From: CAZAMB01 sp964501365
Lineage (GTDB): Bacteria; Planctomycetota; Phycisphaerae; UBA1845
Assembly: GCA_964501365.1 (NCBI GenBank)
Contig: CAZCST010000009.1
Location: 1-64,000, forward strand
Length of the DNA: 64,000 nt
Direction of reading: 5' to 3'
In this document: one piece after another, positions 25,142-33,334 of the stretch
Numbering within the stretch: position 1 is the stretch's first letter
Layout of the letters: every line of letters starts with the position of its first letter
Position numbers and translations under genes: made by a program
Notes under the pieces: generated by a model
The model's input: the letters and a program-made list of their open reading frames with translations, nothing else
The model's database searches: none
Told to the model about the DNA's origin: nothing

Positions 25142-25816
25142 TTACCCTTGTTGACCACTCCCGCGAACGACGCGGGTCTCCGTACCCGCCAGAATTCGCG
25201 CAATGTTTGCCTTGTGTCGAATCACCACTAATAACGCCACTAACACGGAAAAAGCCATGAAAGGCCAGTGATCGGCAACTCGACCCCCGCGGTACGCGAG
25301 AAACCCAAGATAAAAGAGCGGAAAGCAGATTCCGCCAAGAATTGAGCCGACGGAACTCATGCGGGTGGTCCCAAATCCAACGGCCCAAACCAGAAATGCG
25401 AAAACCGCTGGAATTGTCAGGTCCGGATAGACCCCGAGAGCAACCCCCAAAGACGTGGAAACCCCCTTGCCGCCCCGAAAATGAAGGAATGGTGAATAGT
25501 TGTGGCCCAAGATTGAGGCCAAACCGACGACCAGCCGTCCGATCATCACCGTTGCCAGGGAAATTTCCCCTACATGAGGAGTGAGCGTCCATCCGCCCAC
25601 CAGCGTGGGGATAAGTCCTTTCAGCAAATCGAGTACGAAAACAACGATAAACCACTGACGTCCAAGGATCCGCCCGACGTTCATCGCCCCGACGTTGCCG
25701 CTTCCAATGGTGCGCACGTCGATCCCATGAAACCAACCCACCAGCAGTCCAAAGGGAATGGACCCCAATAGGAAACTGCCCAAAATGCAACTCGCCAGCT
25801 CCACCCAGAAACTCAT
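25142..25816 (-). CDS. plsY: Glycerol-3-phosphate acyltransferase PlsY
   Basis: 224 residues with five or more membrane helices. The PlsY signatures are present: GSIPFG, SGNVGAMN (usually SGNxGATN), GHNYSPFLHFRGGKGVST and RHKANIARIL near the end. It transfers acyl groups from acyl-phosphate, made by PlsX (encoded here at 60897), to glycerol-3-phosphate in the membrane, the first step of phospholipid synthesis. Its ATG overlaps the stop of the GT4 gene, so it is co-transcribed with the glycoconjugate cluster and not with plsX. Confidence 0.96.
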   Translation of the reverse strand: MSFWVELASCILGSFLLGSIPFGLLVGWFHGIDVRTIGSGNVGAMNVGRILGRQWFIVVFVLDLLKGLIPTLVGGWTLTPHVGEISLATVMIGRLVVGLASILGHNYSPFLHFRGGKGVSTSLGVALGVYPDLTIPAVFAFLVWAVGFGTTRMSSVGSILGGICFPLFYLGFLAYRGGRVADHWPFMAFSVLVALLVVIRHKANIARILAGTETRVVRGSGQQG

Positions 25817-26985
25817 AGGCCCACCTTGCCGGAGCGCTTCAACTCCATGTACAGCTTCAATATTTCCGACGCATGCCGAGCCATGGTAAACGATTCCACC
25901 GCTTTTCTCGCGGCCGGCCCCATTCGCTCCCGAACGCTGCTGACGCTAAGCTGGCTGACTCGGTCCACCAATCCGTTCACATCGTCGGGTTCCGCAAGGA
26001 CAAATCCATTCACACCGTCGTCAATGATCTCTCCTGCGCCATCCCATCGGGTCGTGATGCATGGCAGCCCGACGGCCATCGCTTCCAGGACCACGCGGCT
26101 GCAGGGATCGTAATAGGTCGGATGCACCAGCAAGTCGGCTGCATGATAAAACTGCCGGACGCGTTCGCTTGGCCCGACAAATTCCAGCGATCCATTCAAT
26201 CCCAACTTCGTGGCCCGGGAGTGCCAGCGCGGAGAGTCACCTCGACCAATCACCAGCGATCGAATCCCGGGAAGTGCCCCCTTTTGAAGAATTTGGAGCG
26301 CCTGCAACCAGTGCTCGACCCCCTTCAATCGAAAATTGTGGGCAACTTCCAACACCAGAATCTCATCAGCTCGGATGCCAAATTCCTTTCGCAGCGCCCC
26401 CCGCTCCAACTCCCGGTTCCGAGGGTCCACATGGTCCTGATCGACTCCGTTGTATATCAATCGAAGCCGGTCCGCAGGCAATTGATAGTGCTGCTCAAAC
26501 TGGCGGACGACGTATCGGGATATGGCCGCTACGACAGGCCGCCCGGGGCCTTCGAGCATCTCCCTTTCCATGCGGGCAAGGTATCGTTGCTTGAGGTTCA
26601 GTCGATTGGCATATCGCTTGAGCGTGCGAGCCGCAGCACTTCCCCGCAGGGCAATGTTCCGCTCGATCGTCTCCGGGACGCTTCCTCCGCGAGGCTGGTA
26701 CACGTCGGCCCGTCGGATGGGCACGAAAGTGTGCACGAGATCGAACGATTCTTCTCCCAACATCCGATCGACCCGCAGCCCGAAGCTCACGCTCTTGCGC
26801 ATCCGCGACATCGACGCTCCAGACACGGAGTGGATGAACAAACCGGGAACAGGTGACGGGCGGCTTCGTGTGTACACGTGCAGTTCTACGCCCGCATCCA
26901 TCAAATGATGCATGAACTGGCGCGTCGAAGTCTCCGCCCCGCCGCGCCAACTGTCGAGCCATTCTGTCACCAAGGCCACGCGCAT
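25813..26985 (-). CDS. Family 4 glycosyltransferase
   Basis: 390 residues with two Rossmann-like halves. The N-terminal half starts RVALVTEWLDSWRGGAETS (GGAE loop). The C-terminal half carries a donor-binding region with LVHPTYYDPCSRVVLEAMAVGLP and TTRWDGAGEII, typical of GT4 enzymes such as WaaG. It likely adds a hexose to a lipid-linked or core oligosaccharide at the cytoplasmic membrane face. Neighbours (WaaP-like kinase upstream, plsY overlapping downstream) fit an LPS-core or surface glycolipid pathway. Acceptor and donor cannot be named from sequence. Confidence 0.92.
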   Translation of the reverse strand: MRVALVTEWLDSWRGGAETSTRQFMHHLMDAGVELHVYTRSRPSPVPGLFIHSVSGASMSRMRKSVSFGLRVDRMLGEESFDLVHTFVPIRRADVYQPRGGSVPETIERNIALRGSAAARTLKRYANRLNLKQRYLARMEREMLEGPGRPVVAAISRYVVRQFEQHYQLPADRLRLIYNGVDQDHVDPRNRELERGALRKEFGIRADEILVLEVAHNFRLKGVEHWLQALQILQKGALPGIRSLVIGRGDSPRWHSRATKLGLNGSLEFVGPSERVRQFYHAADLLVHPTYYDPCSRVVLEAMAVGLPCITTRWDGAGEIIDDGVNGFVLAEPDDVNGLVDRVSQLSVSSVRERMGPAARKAVESFTMARHASEILKLYMELKRSGKVGL

Positions 26986-27110
26986 AGTTAGGGGCTAGGG
27001 GATAAGGTAAAGGGTATGGTCATTGTAACGATTCGCAGTCTTGTCAGACGAGCCATCCGCACGAACGCCTTTGGTTTCGACTTCTTGCTCCAGACACCGG
27101 AATTCCGCAT

Positions 27111-27998
27111 TCAACCTTTTCTCTGTTCCATGCGCCTTGATTCTTTCCTCGCAATCCTCATCGTTTTTCCGATGATTCGGTAGACGAGCCGGCGACCCGC
27201 CCCGTCCAGTTTCGTATTCCCAAGATAAACCAGCAACCATCGAAGGCGATCTTGATGCGAAACCCGGACTGCGGGCGTCGAGAAATTGAGCGAAGCCAGA
27301 TCTTTGACGATCCAGCGGACCTGCCGCCATCGGGGCTGGATCACGCGTTGCAAGTCGATCAGACACAGCGCCTCGTCGCCGGTTTTTTGGGGATCATAGA
27401 AGACATGCGACAAGTAGAGATCGCGGTGTATGTACCCTTTGCCATGCAGTTTGGAAACAAGCCGCGCCACTCCCAGCAGCACTTCGCGCCTTCGAGATGG
27501 GGGGATTTCGTTCCACGTCTGCATCCATCGTTCCAATGACTGGCCCGCGGCAGCCTTCGATACCAGCACGCTGCGAACCTCCTTCCCGCCAATCATCTCC
27601 TCTCCCAACGCCACGGCCTGCGCGCATGCAATGCCATCCTGCCGAAGGCGGTGCATCCACGACCACTCCACCCCTGCAACGCTCCGCGCTCCGTTGCGGG
27701 CAATGCGCACCAGTCGACGGGCGCTGGAGGGTGGATGCTCAAACCGCTTCACAAAGAATGAGATTTGCGCGCCTTGATCTCTCACGGTAACGCGCCTTCG
27801 CTGCCGCCATGATGCCAGGCCGGGTTTGTCCAGACGTTCGCCCAGGTCGTCCGCGAATAATCGCTCGATGGAATCGAATTGATTTGCCCGAACCAACGAC
27901 TCAAATTCCCCGGCGATGAGCAAGCCGCTGCGTTCCAGAACATCTGCGGGCCGCATACGGATGGACGGATGCGAGGAATGGACTTCGTGCGTACTCAC
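27111..27998 (-). CDS. WaaP/Kdo-kinase-like lipopolysaccharide kinase
   Basis: 295 residues, starting at a GTG (27998) with an internal ATG alternative at 27956. The protein-kinase-like fold has a Lys in FFVKRFEHP, HRDLYLSHVFYD (catalytic loop, Asp in HRD) and IDLQRV (metal-binding Asp, replacing DFG). These are hallmarks of the WaaP/InaA/KdkA group that phosphorylates heptose or Kdo in the inner core. It sits between two methyltransferase/glycosyltransferase genes of the same strand. A lipid A-core type substrate is inferred from these neighbours. Confidence 0.88.
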   Translation of the reverse strand: MSTHEVHSSHPSIRMRPADVLERSGLLIAGEFESLVRANQFDSIERLFADDLGERLDKPGLASWRQRRRVTVRDQGAQISFFVKRFEHPPSSARRLVRIARNGARSVAGVEWSWMHRLRQDGIACAQAVALGEEMIGGKEVRSVLVSKAAAGQSLERWMQTWNEIPPSRRREVLLGVARLVSKLHGKGYIHRDLYLSHVFYDPQKTGDEALCLIDLQRVIQPRWRQVRWIVKDLASLNFSTPAVRVSHQDRLRWLLVYLGNTKLDGAGRRLVYRIIGKTMRIARKESRRMEQRKG

Positions 27999-28101
27999 CT
28001 TGCGCGGAAATGTACGCGATCATCGCTTCCCGGTCGATGCAATGGCCGCAATCCGAACCCGGAGCGCGCGAGCGACGGACGGTATGAGTTACCCCTCTGT
28101 T

Positions 28102-28809
28102 CTAGGATGGCACCGTGAGCGCAAAGCACGCCCGAATCGGCAAGAACCGGTTCGGTGCTGCGCGAGCCTGATCCACGCGGAAATAACGAGCAAGGAGGGA
28201 TCGCATTTCTGCAATACTCCAGACATGCAAGTGATATTGGTCCCCTCCCCAGGCGATCCGTCGCAGCGGCGGCAGGACGTCGAGCCGTGCGGCCCGAATC
28301 CATGCCTTCATCCGATGAATGAGTGCGTCATTGGGAATGGTAATGACCGCCCGCCCTCCCGGAGCAAGCAAACCTCGAATTCCGCTGAGCACGCTTTCGG
28401 GGTCTACGACATGCTCGAGAACTTCGCTGCAGATGATTCGATCGAATCCGCCGCCGGGAAGGCCAAGTTCGCCCAGTTCGCCTTTGAGCAATTGTACGGA
28501 GAATTCCGCGAGGTTTCGTTTCGCCTTGGCGATCATTTCGCCCGAAACATCGACTCCGGTCAGCTCGCATTCCGGAAACATGCGGAGGACGTGTCCGCCG
28601 CCGCAGCCCACCTCCAGCACACGATGTCCGGCCCGGGCCTGCAACATCGTTCGAATCATTCGGAGCCGCGTATTCTCCACCCATCGAATCAGCGGACTGG
28701 CCGACGCGTAATATGCGTCGATATCGTGCTCGCGCGCAAACGTGTCATTCCAGCGTTCGACATTATGACAAGCAATGGGTAGTGAATGCAAGGGATTTCT
28801 CCGGGGCAC
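28102..28809 (-). CDS. Class I SAM-dependent methyltransferase
   Basis: 235 residues. Motif I (VLEVGCGGGHVL), motif II acidic residue (LTGVDVS), and post-motif regions FDRIICSEVLEHVVDP and LLAPGGRAVITIP define a UbiE/UbiG-like class I methyltransferase. The start is a GTG at 28809 with only a close AGGA, so the exact start is uncertain. It lies 26 bases downstream of the GT2 gene. It probably methylates a sugar or lipid intermediate of the surface glycoconjugate. Confidence 0.88.
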   Translation of the reverse strand: MPRRNPLHSLPIACHNVERWNDTFAREHDIDAYYASASPLIRWVENTRLRMIRTMLQARAGHRVLEVGCGGGHVLRMFPECELTGVDVSGEMIAKAKRNLAEFSVQLLKGELGELGLPGGGFDRIICSEVLEHVVDPESVLSGIRGLLAPGGRAVITIPNDALIHRMKAWIRAARLDVLPPLRRIAWGGDQYHLHVWSIAEMRSLLARYFRVDQARAAPNRFLPIRACFALTVPS

Positions 28810-28835
28810 TTCCTACGCGAATGGCAATTTGACCA

Positions 28836-29639
28836 TCAGTGGCTCGCACTCAGCGCACTGCCGAACCAGTCGACCTGCCCGCGCCGCGCTTTTGATAACT
28901 CTTTGGTTTCCGCGCGATACTTGAATAGTTCCCAAATGATCCGCGCAGACACCAGCAAGGGAAACCGCCCCAGAAACGACGTGCCTGCCTGCCGCTGCTC
29001 GAACTCGGTGTCCACTTCGACGATCGAATAACCCCGCACGGCCGCCGCCGCCCCGATGAAACTCTGGAAGTAGCGGTATTCGCCGTGATGCTCCAGCAAC
29101 GGTACGATCGACGATTTTCGCCCCAGAAGGAATCCGGATTTGTTGTCTTTAAGCCTGGTCCCAAACGCGACGTTGAGGAGCAAATTCAGACCCCGGCTAA
29201 AGTACCTGCGACGCCTCAATCCGCGGACCGGATGTCGCACTGCCTGCACCAGGTCCGGCACATGCTGAATGTAGGCCTTGAACAAGCGCGCAATGTCTTC
29301 GGGCCGGTTCTGCAAATCGGAATCGATCAGGCAGATCAAGTGTCCCTTCGCCGCCTGAAGCCCCTTCCGCCAGGCCGCCTCGATCCCGAAATTGCCATGC
29401 TGGCGCTGGCCGCGCACCCGTCGATCGCCCTTGGAACGAGCAATGATTCGCCCCCAGGTTTCATCATCGCTGCCGTCATCAACAAGTATCAACTCGCCGT
29501 CCAACCCCATTGCGTCAAACGTCGCCAGCGTGCGCTCGGCCAGCGCGTCGATGTTTTCCTCTTCATTAAAGCACGGCGCAATGACGGACAGCGCCACGTC
29601 ACCCTCCAAATTAGGACAGTCACCCATTTCGCTGCTCAT
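28836..29639 (-). CDS. Family 2 glycosyltransferase (DPM1/GtrB-like)
   Basis: 267 residues from the ATG at 29639, two bases after the asparagine synthase stop. GT-A signatures: VIAPCFNEEENI, LILVDDGSDDET, HGNFGIEAAWRKGLQAAKGHLICLIDSDLQ (metal-binding DxD). A C-terminal membrane-associated helix pair is weak or absent. The closest recognisable group transfers sugars to polyprenyl phosphate (dolichol-phosphate-mannose synthase, GtrB, ArnC). It likely makes a lipid-linked sugar for the cluster. Confidence 0.9.
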   Translation of the reverse strand: MSSEMGDCPNLEGDVALSVIAPCFNEEENIDALAERTLATFDAMGLDGELILVDDGSDDETWGRIIARSKGDRRVRGQRQHGNFGIEAAWRKGLQAAKGHLICLIDSDLQNRPEDIARLFKAYIQHVPDLVQAVRHPVRGLRRRRYFSRGLNLLLNVAFGTRLKDNKSGFLLGRKSSIVPLLEHHGEYRYFQSFIGAAAAVRGYSIVEVDTEFEQRQAGTSFLGRFPLLVSARIIWELFKYRAETKELSKARRGQVDWFGSALSASH

Positions 29640-29641
29640 TA

Positions 29642-31366
29642 TCAACTTGTCCCAATCAACAAGTGGTCGTGCTCACGAAATCCCGGAAGGATTTCGCTGG
29701 CGAAAACGGACCGTGCATCGGTAACCGTGCCCAGCGGCGATCCCAGCAGGCTCTTGATGCACTCCGCAGTCATCAACGCATTCCAATTCTTACGGTCGAA
29801 ACTGTGCGTCCCATGCAGCCACAGATTTGCCGGCGTCGGCAAGCCGTCCTTCACTGGCCGCTGCAGGACGAGCGAGCCCTTGGGAAGCAGTTTTTCTGCC
29901 GCCCGATGAACAATCCATTTGCCGATGCCATCACGATATCGAAGTGAATCGTCGAGGCTGAATGCAAACTCTATGAGCCGATGATCGAGAAACGGGCAGC
30001 GGTTCTCCACGCCATTGGCCATGCACATGCGATCCGCCATCTGCAAGAGCGGCTGCATGAAAACCTTCGTCTCGATGTACGAAATGTTCTCCAGGGTGCT
30101 TCGTCGCGCGCTCCACAGGTCGGCCAGATGCATCTTGATCAGGCCGGCCCCCACCAGCCCCGACCGCGACGCCATTCGGCAAAATCGGTCAAAGTCGCAG
30201 CCGCGATACCGATCCAGCATGGCCGCGTAATGTCGATGCTTCGGGTTCGCGTCCGATTTGCGGTCTTCGAGAAGCAATTCGTTTCGCGCATATCCCGCAA
30301 ACAGTTCGTCCGATCCTTCGCCCGACAGGGCCACCTTGTAGCCGCACTCCTTTGCCGATTTCGCAAGTCGATAGATCGCAAACGCGCTGAACGACCCCGT
30401 CGGCATTTCGAGGTGGAAACTCACTTTCGACAGGTCGCGAAGAAACTGTTCGCGGGTCGGGCGCACCATCTGCGAAGAAATGCCCAGCCTCTGGGTCAGA
30501 TCTGTTACGTAGGCCTCCTCGTTGATCGTGCTGCGGAATTCGTCGAACTGGCACGTGAAAGCTTGCGGAATGCCGCTGAGTTGTGCGATGAGCGAAGAAT
30601 CCAATCCGCCCGCCAAAAACAGTGTCACCGGCACGTCCGCCCGCATCCGAATGCGCACTGCGTCCTCCAGCAACTCGATGAATCGTTCGAGGGCCTGCTT
30701 TTCGTCAGTGATTCGCTCGCCGGCGTTTTGATCGACGTCCCACCACTGTTGCGTCCGACAGGCACTCTGGCGGGGGTCATACATCAGGTAGTGCCCCGGG
30801 CGCAATGCGAGAATTCCGCGATACAAGGTGTGCTCATTGAAGCAAAATTCAAAGAGGTCGAACAATTCGTGGGTGGTGAACTCCAGCCGGTCAAACGCCT
30901 TGATCTCTGAAGCGAACTCGATTCCACGTGCGTTGCAACGGTAGAAAAATGGCTTTTTCCCAAGACGATCGCGGGCGCAAAAGAGTTTCTCGCCGTCCCA
31001 GATGGCAAGTGCGAACATACCATTGAATCTTGTGAGACACTCCGTCCCCCATTGCAGGTAAGCGGCCAGCACAACTTCCGTATCCGTGTTGGTCACGAAG
31101 GAATGGCCGAGGTTTTCAAGTTCGCGGCGCAGCTCAGGATGGTTGTAGACCTGACCATTGAAGACGATGGCGGCATCGCCGATTCGCACAGGAAGATCGA
31201 TGTCCTTGCGATCGACGACATTGAGCCGCGTCTGGCCAAGCGTGACTTCTCCGCCGACCGGCAAAACGGTTTTCCACAATGCCTGCTGATCCGGCCCGCG
31301 ATGCGCCAGCCGCATCAGGCTCTGCTCATCGAATCGCGTATTGATCCCGCCGAGTATCCCGCACAT
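29642..31366 (-). CDS. asnB: Glutamine-hydrolysing asparagine synthase family protein
   Basis: 574 residues. The Ntn glutaminase domain begins with nucleophile Cys2 (MCGILGG) and includes HRGPD, FNGQVYNH and FNGMFALAIWD. The synthetase domain carries the ATP-pyrophosphatase loop LAGGLDSSL, where Ala replaces the usual first Ser, and SGEGSDELFAGY. A one-base gap separates it from the upstream methyltransferase. Embedded in a polysaccharide cluster, it more likely amidates a sugar acid or a precursor than supplies bulk asparagine, although the protein would be competent for either. Confidence 0.93.
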   Translation of the reverse strand: MCGILGGINTRFDEQSLMRLAHRGPDQQALWKTVLPVGGEVTLGQTRLNVVDRKDIDLPVRIGDAAIVFNGQVYNHPELRRELENLGHSFVTNTDTEVVLAAYLQWGTECLTRFNGMFALAIWDGEKLFCARDRLGKKPFFYRCNARGIEFASEIKAFDRLEFTTHELFDLFEFCFNEHTLYRGILALRPGHYLMYDPRQSACRTQQWWDVDQNAGERITDEKQALERFIELLEDAVRIRMRADVPVTLFLAGGLDSSLIAQLSGIPQAFTCQFDEFRSTINEEAYVTDLTQRLGISSQMVRPTREQFLRDLSKVSFHLEMPTGSFSAFAIYRLAKSAKECGYKVALSGEGSDELFAGYARNELLLEDRKSDANPKHRHYAAMLDRYRGCDFDRFCRMASRSGLVGAGLIKMHLADLWSARRSTLENISYIETKVFMQPLLQMADRMCMANGVENRCPFLDHRLIEFAFSLDDSLRYRDGIGKWIVHRAAEKLLPKGSLVLQRPVKDGLPTPANLWLHGTHSFDRKNWNALMTAECIKSLLGSPLGTVTDARSVFASEILPGFREHDHLLIGTS

Positions 31367-31367
31367 A

Positions 31368-32477
31368 TCAGATTTTCCGGGCCCGGCAGCTGATCCCCGC
31401 CTCCTGAACGTCCCACGCCTGAATATCCCAGCCTTCGGCGAACCACGTGCGAAATTCCTCCGGCTCGAATCGGTGACAATGCTGCGGGTGGTACCAGTCG
31501 AAGTTGATGATGTTGTTGGTGAAGTAGTCGAACTCGTCGTTCCAGAAACACTTCATGATGTGCCAGTGGAAGAGCCGCTGCAGATCGATCGGCCCTTTCT
31601 TGATCCCAAGGAATGGAACGTCCTCTTCGACGTCCACCGTAATTTTCAATCCCGCCAGGGTCCGCCCCAGCTTTGTGACGCCCTCGCAAAGCGCCAGCGC
31701 TTCGTCCACCGGCAGATGGCTGATTCGATCGCGTACGTAATCATCCGTGAATTCGCGGATCGGCGTTTTCTTGCGATAGACGTAACAGCAGATTTGCCCG
31801 CCGCGCCTGAGCTTTCGCTTCAGCAATTCAAACGTTTCGCGCGGCTTCGGCGTGTGGTGGATGACCTGATCGCAACTGATCAGATCGAAAAAATCATCTT
31901 CAAAAGGCAGTTGACGCAGGTCCGCGTGAACGAACGCCACCCTCGACTCTGCGATCTGCTTCCGCGCGGCCGAAAGCGCCTCCCACGAACTGTCCACCGC
32001 GTAGACGGTGGCCGTCGAGTGCTCCGCAAAATTTACCGCATCCCGGCCAGACCCCGTCCCGGCGTCGAGAATGTATATTGCCCCGCGCAGGAATTCGCGG
32101 AGCCGCTGCGACTCGAAGAATCCGTATCGATTCAAATACCACTGAGAGTAAAACCTTGCAGTGTGCTCGCGGTAGTATCGATGCCGGGTCCACTTCTGAT
32201 TGAACGAGGCAAGGGTTTGATCAGTCAGTGCCGCGGGTTCCAAAAAGCTCGGAATGCCCTGCTGTATCGGAAATCGCCGCGCCGGATCCGAGTCACTCAC
32301 CAATTCGCTTTCGACCGCGCGATTGTCACCCCTAGACGCGGCCTGGATGCTCAGCGATCCCAGGCCGATCGGATCCACCAGGCATGCCAGCGCATCAGTG
32401 GTTACAGAGTCCTTCGATACTGGATTGGACGTGAAGACCGCCTCCAATCCTGACCTTTCGGTTTCAATGGTGCGCAT
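31368..32477 (-). CDS. SAM-dependent methyltransferase with N-terminal extension
   Basis: 369 residues from the ATG at 32477 (AGGAG two to three bases upstream). Residues about 1-85 include LACLVDPIGLGSLSIQ and PIQQGIPSFL, resembling a Trm112-like preamble often fused to cluster methyltransferases. The class I domain (about 130-260) has ILDAGTGSGRDAV, VYAVDSS and LISCDQVIHHTP. The C-terminal 110 residues are specific to this subgroup. It is the first gene of the leftward glycoconjugate operon. The target is unknown. Confidence 0.88.
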   Translation of the reverse strand: MRTIETERSGLEAVFTSNPVSKDSVTTDALACLVDPIGLGSLSIQAASRGDNRAVESELVSDSDPARRFPIQQGIPSFLEPAALTDQTLASFNQKWTRHRYYREHTARFYSQWYLNRYGFFESQRLREFLRGAIYILDAGTGSGRDAVNFAEHSTATVYAVDSSWEALSAARKQIAESRVAFVHADLRQLPFEDDFFDLISCDQVIHHTPKPRETFELLKRKLRRGGQICCYVYRKKTPIREFTDDYVRDRISHLPVDEALALCEGVTKLGRTLAGLKITVDVEEDVPFLGIKKGPIDLQRLFHWHIMKCFWNDEFDYFTNNIINFDWYHPQHCHRFEPEEFRTWFAEGWDIQAWDVQEAGISCRARKI

Positions 32478-32791
32478 AGCTCCTGTTTTTCGGACGTTAC
32501 AATACCCTCCTTGAGCAAGTCCCGAAGCCCTCGCTTGGGCCAGCATTGGGAATGCGTGTCACACCGTCCCCTCCCCCGAAGATGGCCGATACTCTCAGGA
32601 AGCCATATGGCGAAGAGGAAACGCCGAAATTGCCCTATATTGCAGACCAAGTTCCCGCATCGCCGCCTGGGAATGGCGTGGTTGTTCAAACCTTTGGTCT
32701 GCGGCATAGTATAAGCACAAGAAGATGGCTACTTTGACCTTTCGTAGGTACGCGGTCTAAGCCGTTGTAGAATTGCAGGAGATTCAAAGCC
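32478..32791. other. Divergent intergenic region
   Basis: 314 bases between the leftward methyltransferase operon and a rightward exported-protein gene. A weak rightward promoter candidate is TTGACC (32734-32739) with TCTAAG (32756-32761), spacer 16. Nothing else convincing is seen, and the short frames within it look random. Confidence 0.35.
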
Positions 32792-33271
32792 ATGAAGTTC
32801 ACTCGAAGCCAACTGATCCTTGGGTCCGCCATGTGCGTCGCGGCGCTGTACGCGTCGACATTGATCGCGGGCGGACGCCCGAAGAAACATAACAAGCCGG
32901 AGGACGTCACGCTGGTCGGACTCGTCGTGGACCTTCAGACGTACATGACAGAGAAATGTGCAAATGACGATTTTGCCAAATGTACCCGCGACAACATTCG
33001 CGGCGGCGTCCCGGCGGCCATCGAAACGGATGATGGATTGATCATGGTTGGAATGGGCGACAAAGGCCCCGCCCGGCTGCTGGTCCCGCTGGCCTATCAG
33101 AATGCTGAAGTCACTGGCAAGCTCTACGACCGGGATGGATTCCTCTACCTCGATATGACGGCCGCCAAGGTCTACAAAGAAGAATCCGACGAAGAGCCCC
33201 AGGCCCACGAACAACCCCAACAGCCGCCCCAACAACCCGTCGACGGAAGTGGAACAGTTCCCGAGCCGTAA
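32792..33271 (+). CDS. Exported protein of unknown function with Gln/Pro-rich tail
   Basis: 159 residues. AGGAG lies ten bases before the ATG. Signal peptide at about 1-26 (ILGSAMCVAALYASTLIAG). The mature part has a compact domain of about 95 residues with two cysteines (EKCANDDFAKC) and a beta-rich pattern (VTLVGLVVDLQTY, ARLLVPLAY, VTGKLYDRDGFLYLDMTAAKVY). This resembles a small OB-like fold, a structural guess only. A disordered Glu/Gln/Pro tail follows. Likely periplasmic. No family recognised. Confidence 0.7.
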   Translation: MKFTRSQLILGSAMCVAALYASTLIAGGRPKKHNKPEDVTLVGLVVDLQTYMTEKCANDDFAKCTRDNIRGGVPAAIETDDGLIMVGMGDKGPARLLVPLAYQNAEVTGKLYDRDGFLYLDMTAAKVYKEESDEEPQAHEQPQQPPQQPVDGSGTVPEP

Positions 33272-33291
33272 TCATTGCTGAAGGCACTGAA

Positions 33292-33332
33292 CCCCTCTCC
33301 CGCAGAACGAGAGAGGGGCATTCCAGAATGCC
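33292..33332. terminator. Tandem hairpins between convergent genes
   Basis: CCCCTCTC (33292-33299) pairs with GAGAGGGG (33311-33318). Immediately after, GGCATTC and GAATGCC (33317-33332) form a second perfect hairpin. They fill the 63-base gap between two convergent genes and probably stop transcription from both sides, though there is no T-run. Confidence 0.55.
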
Positions 33333-33334
33333 AA

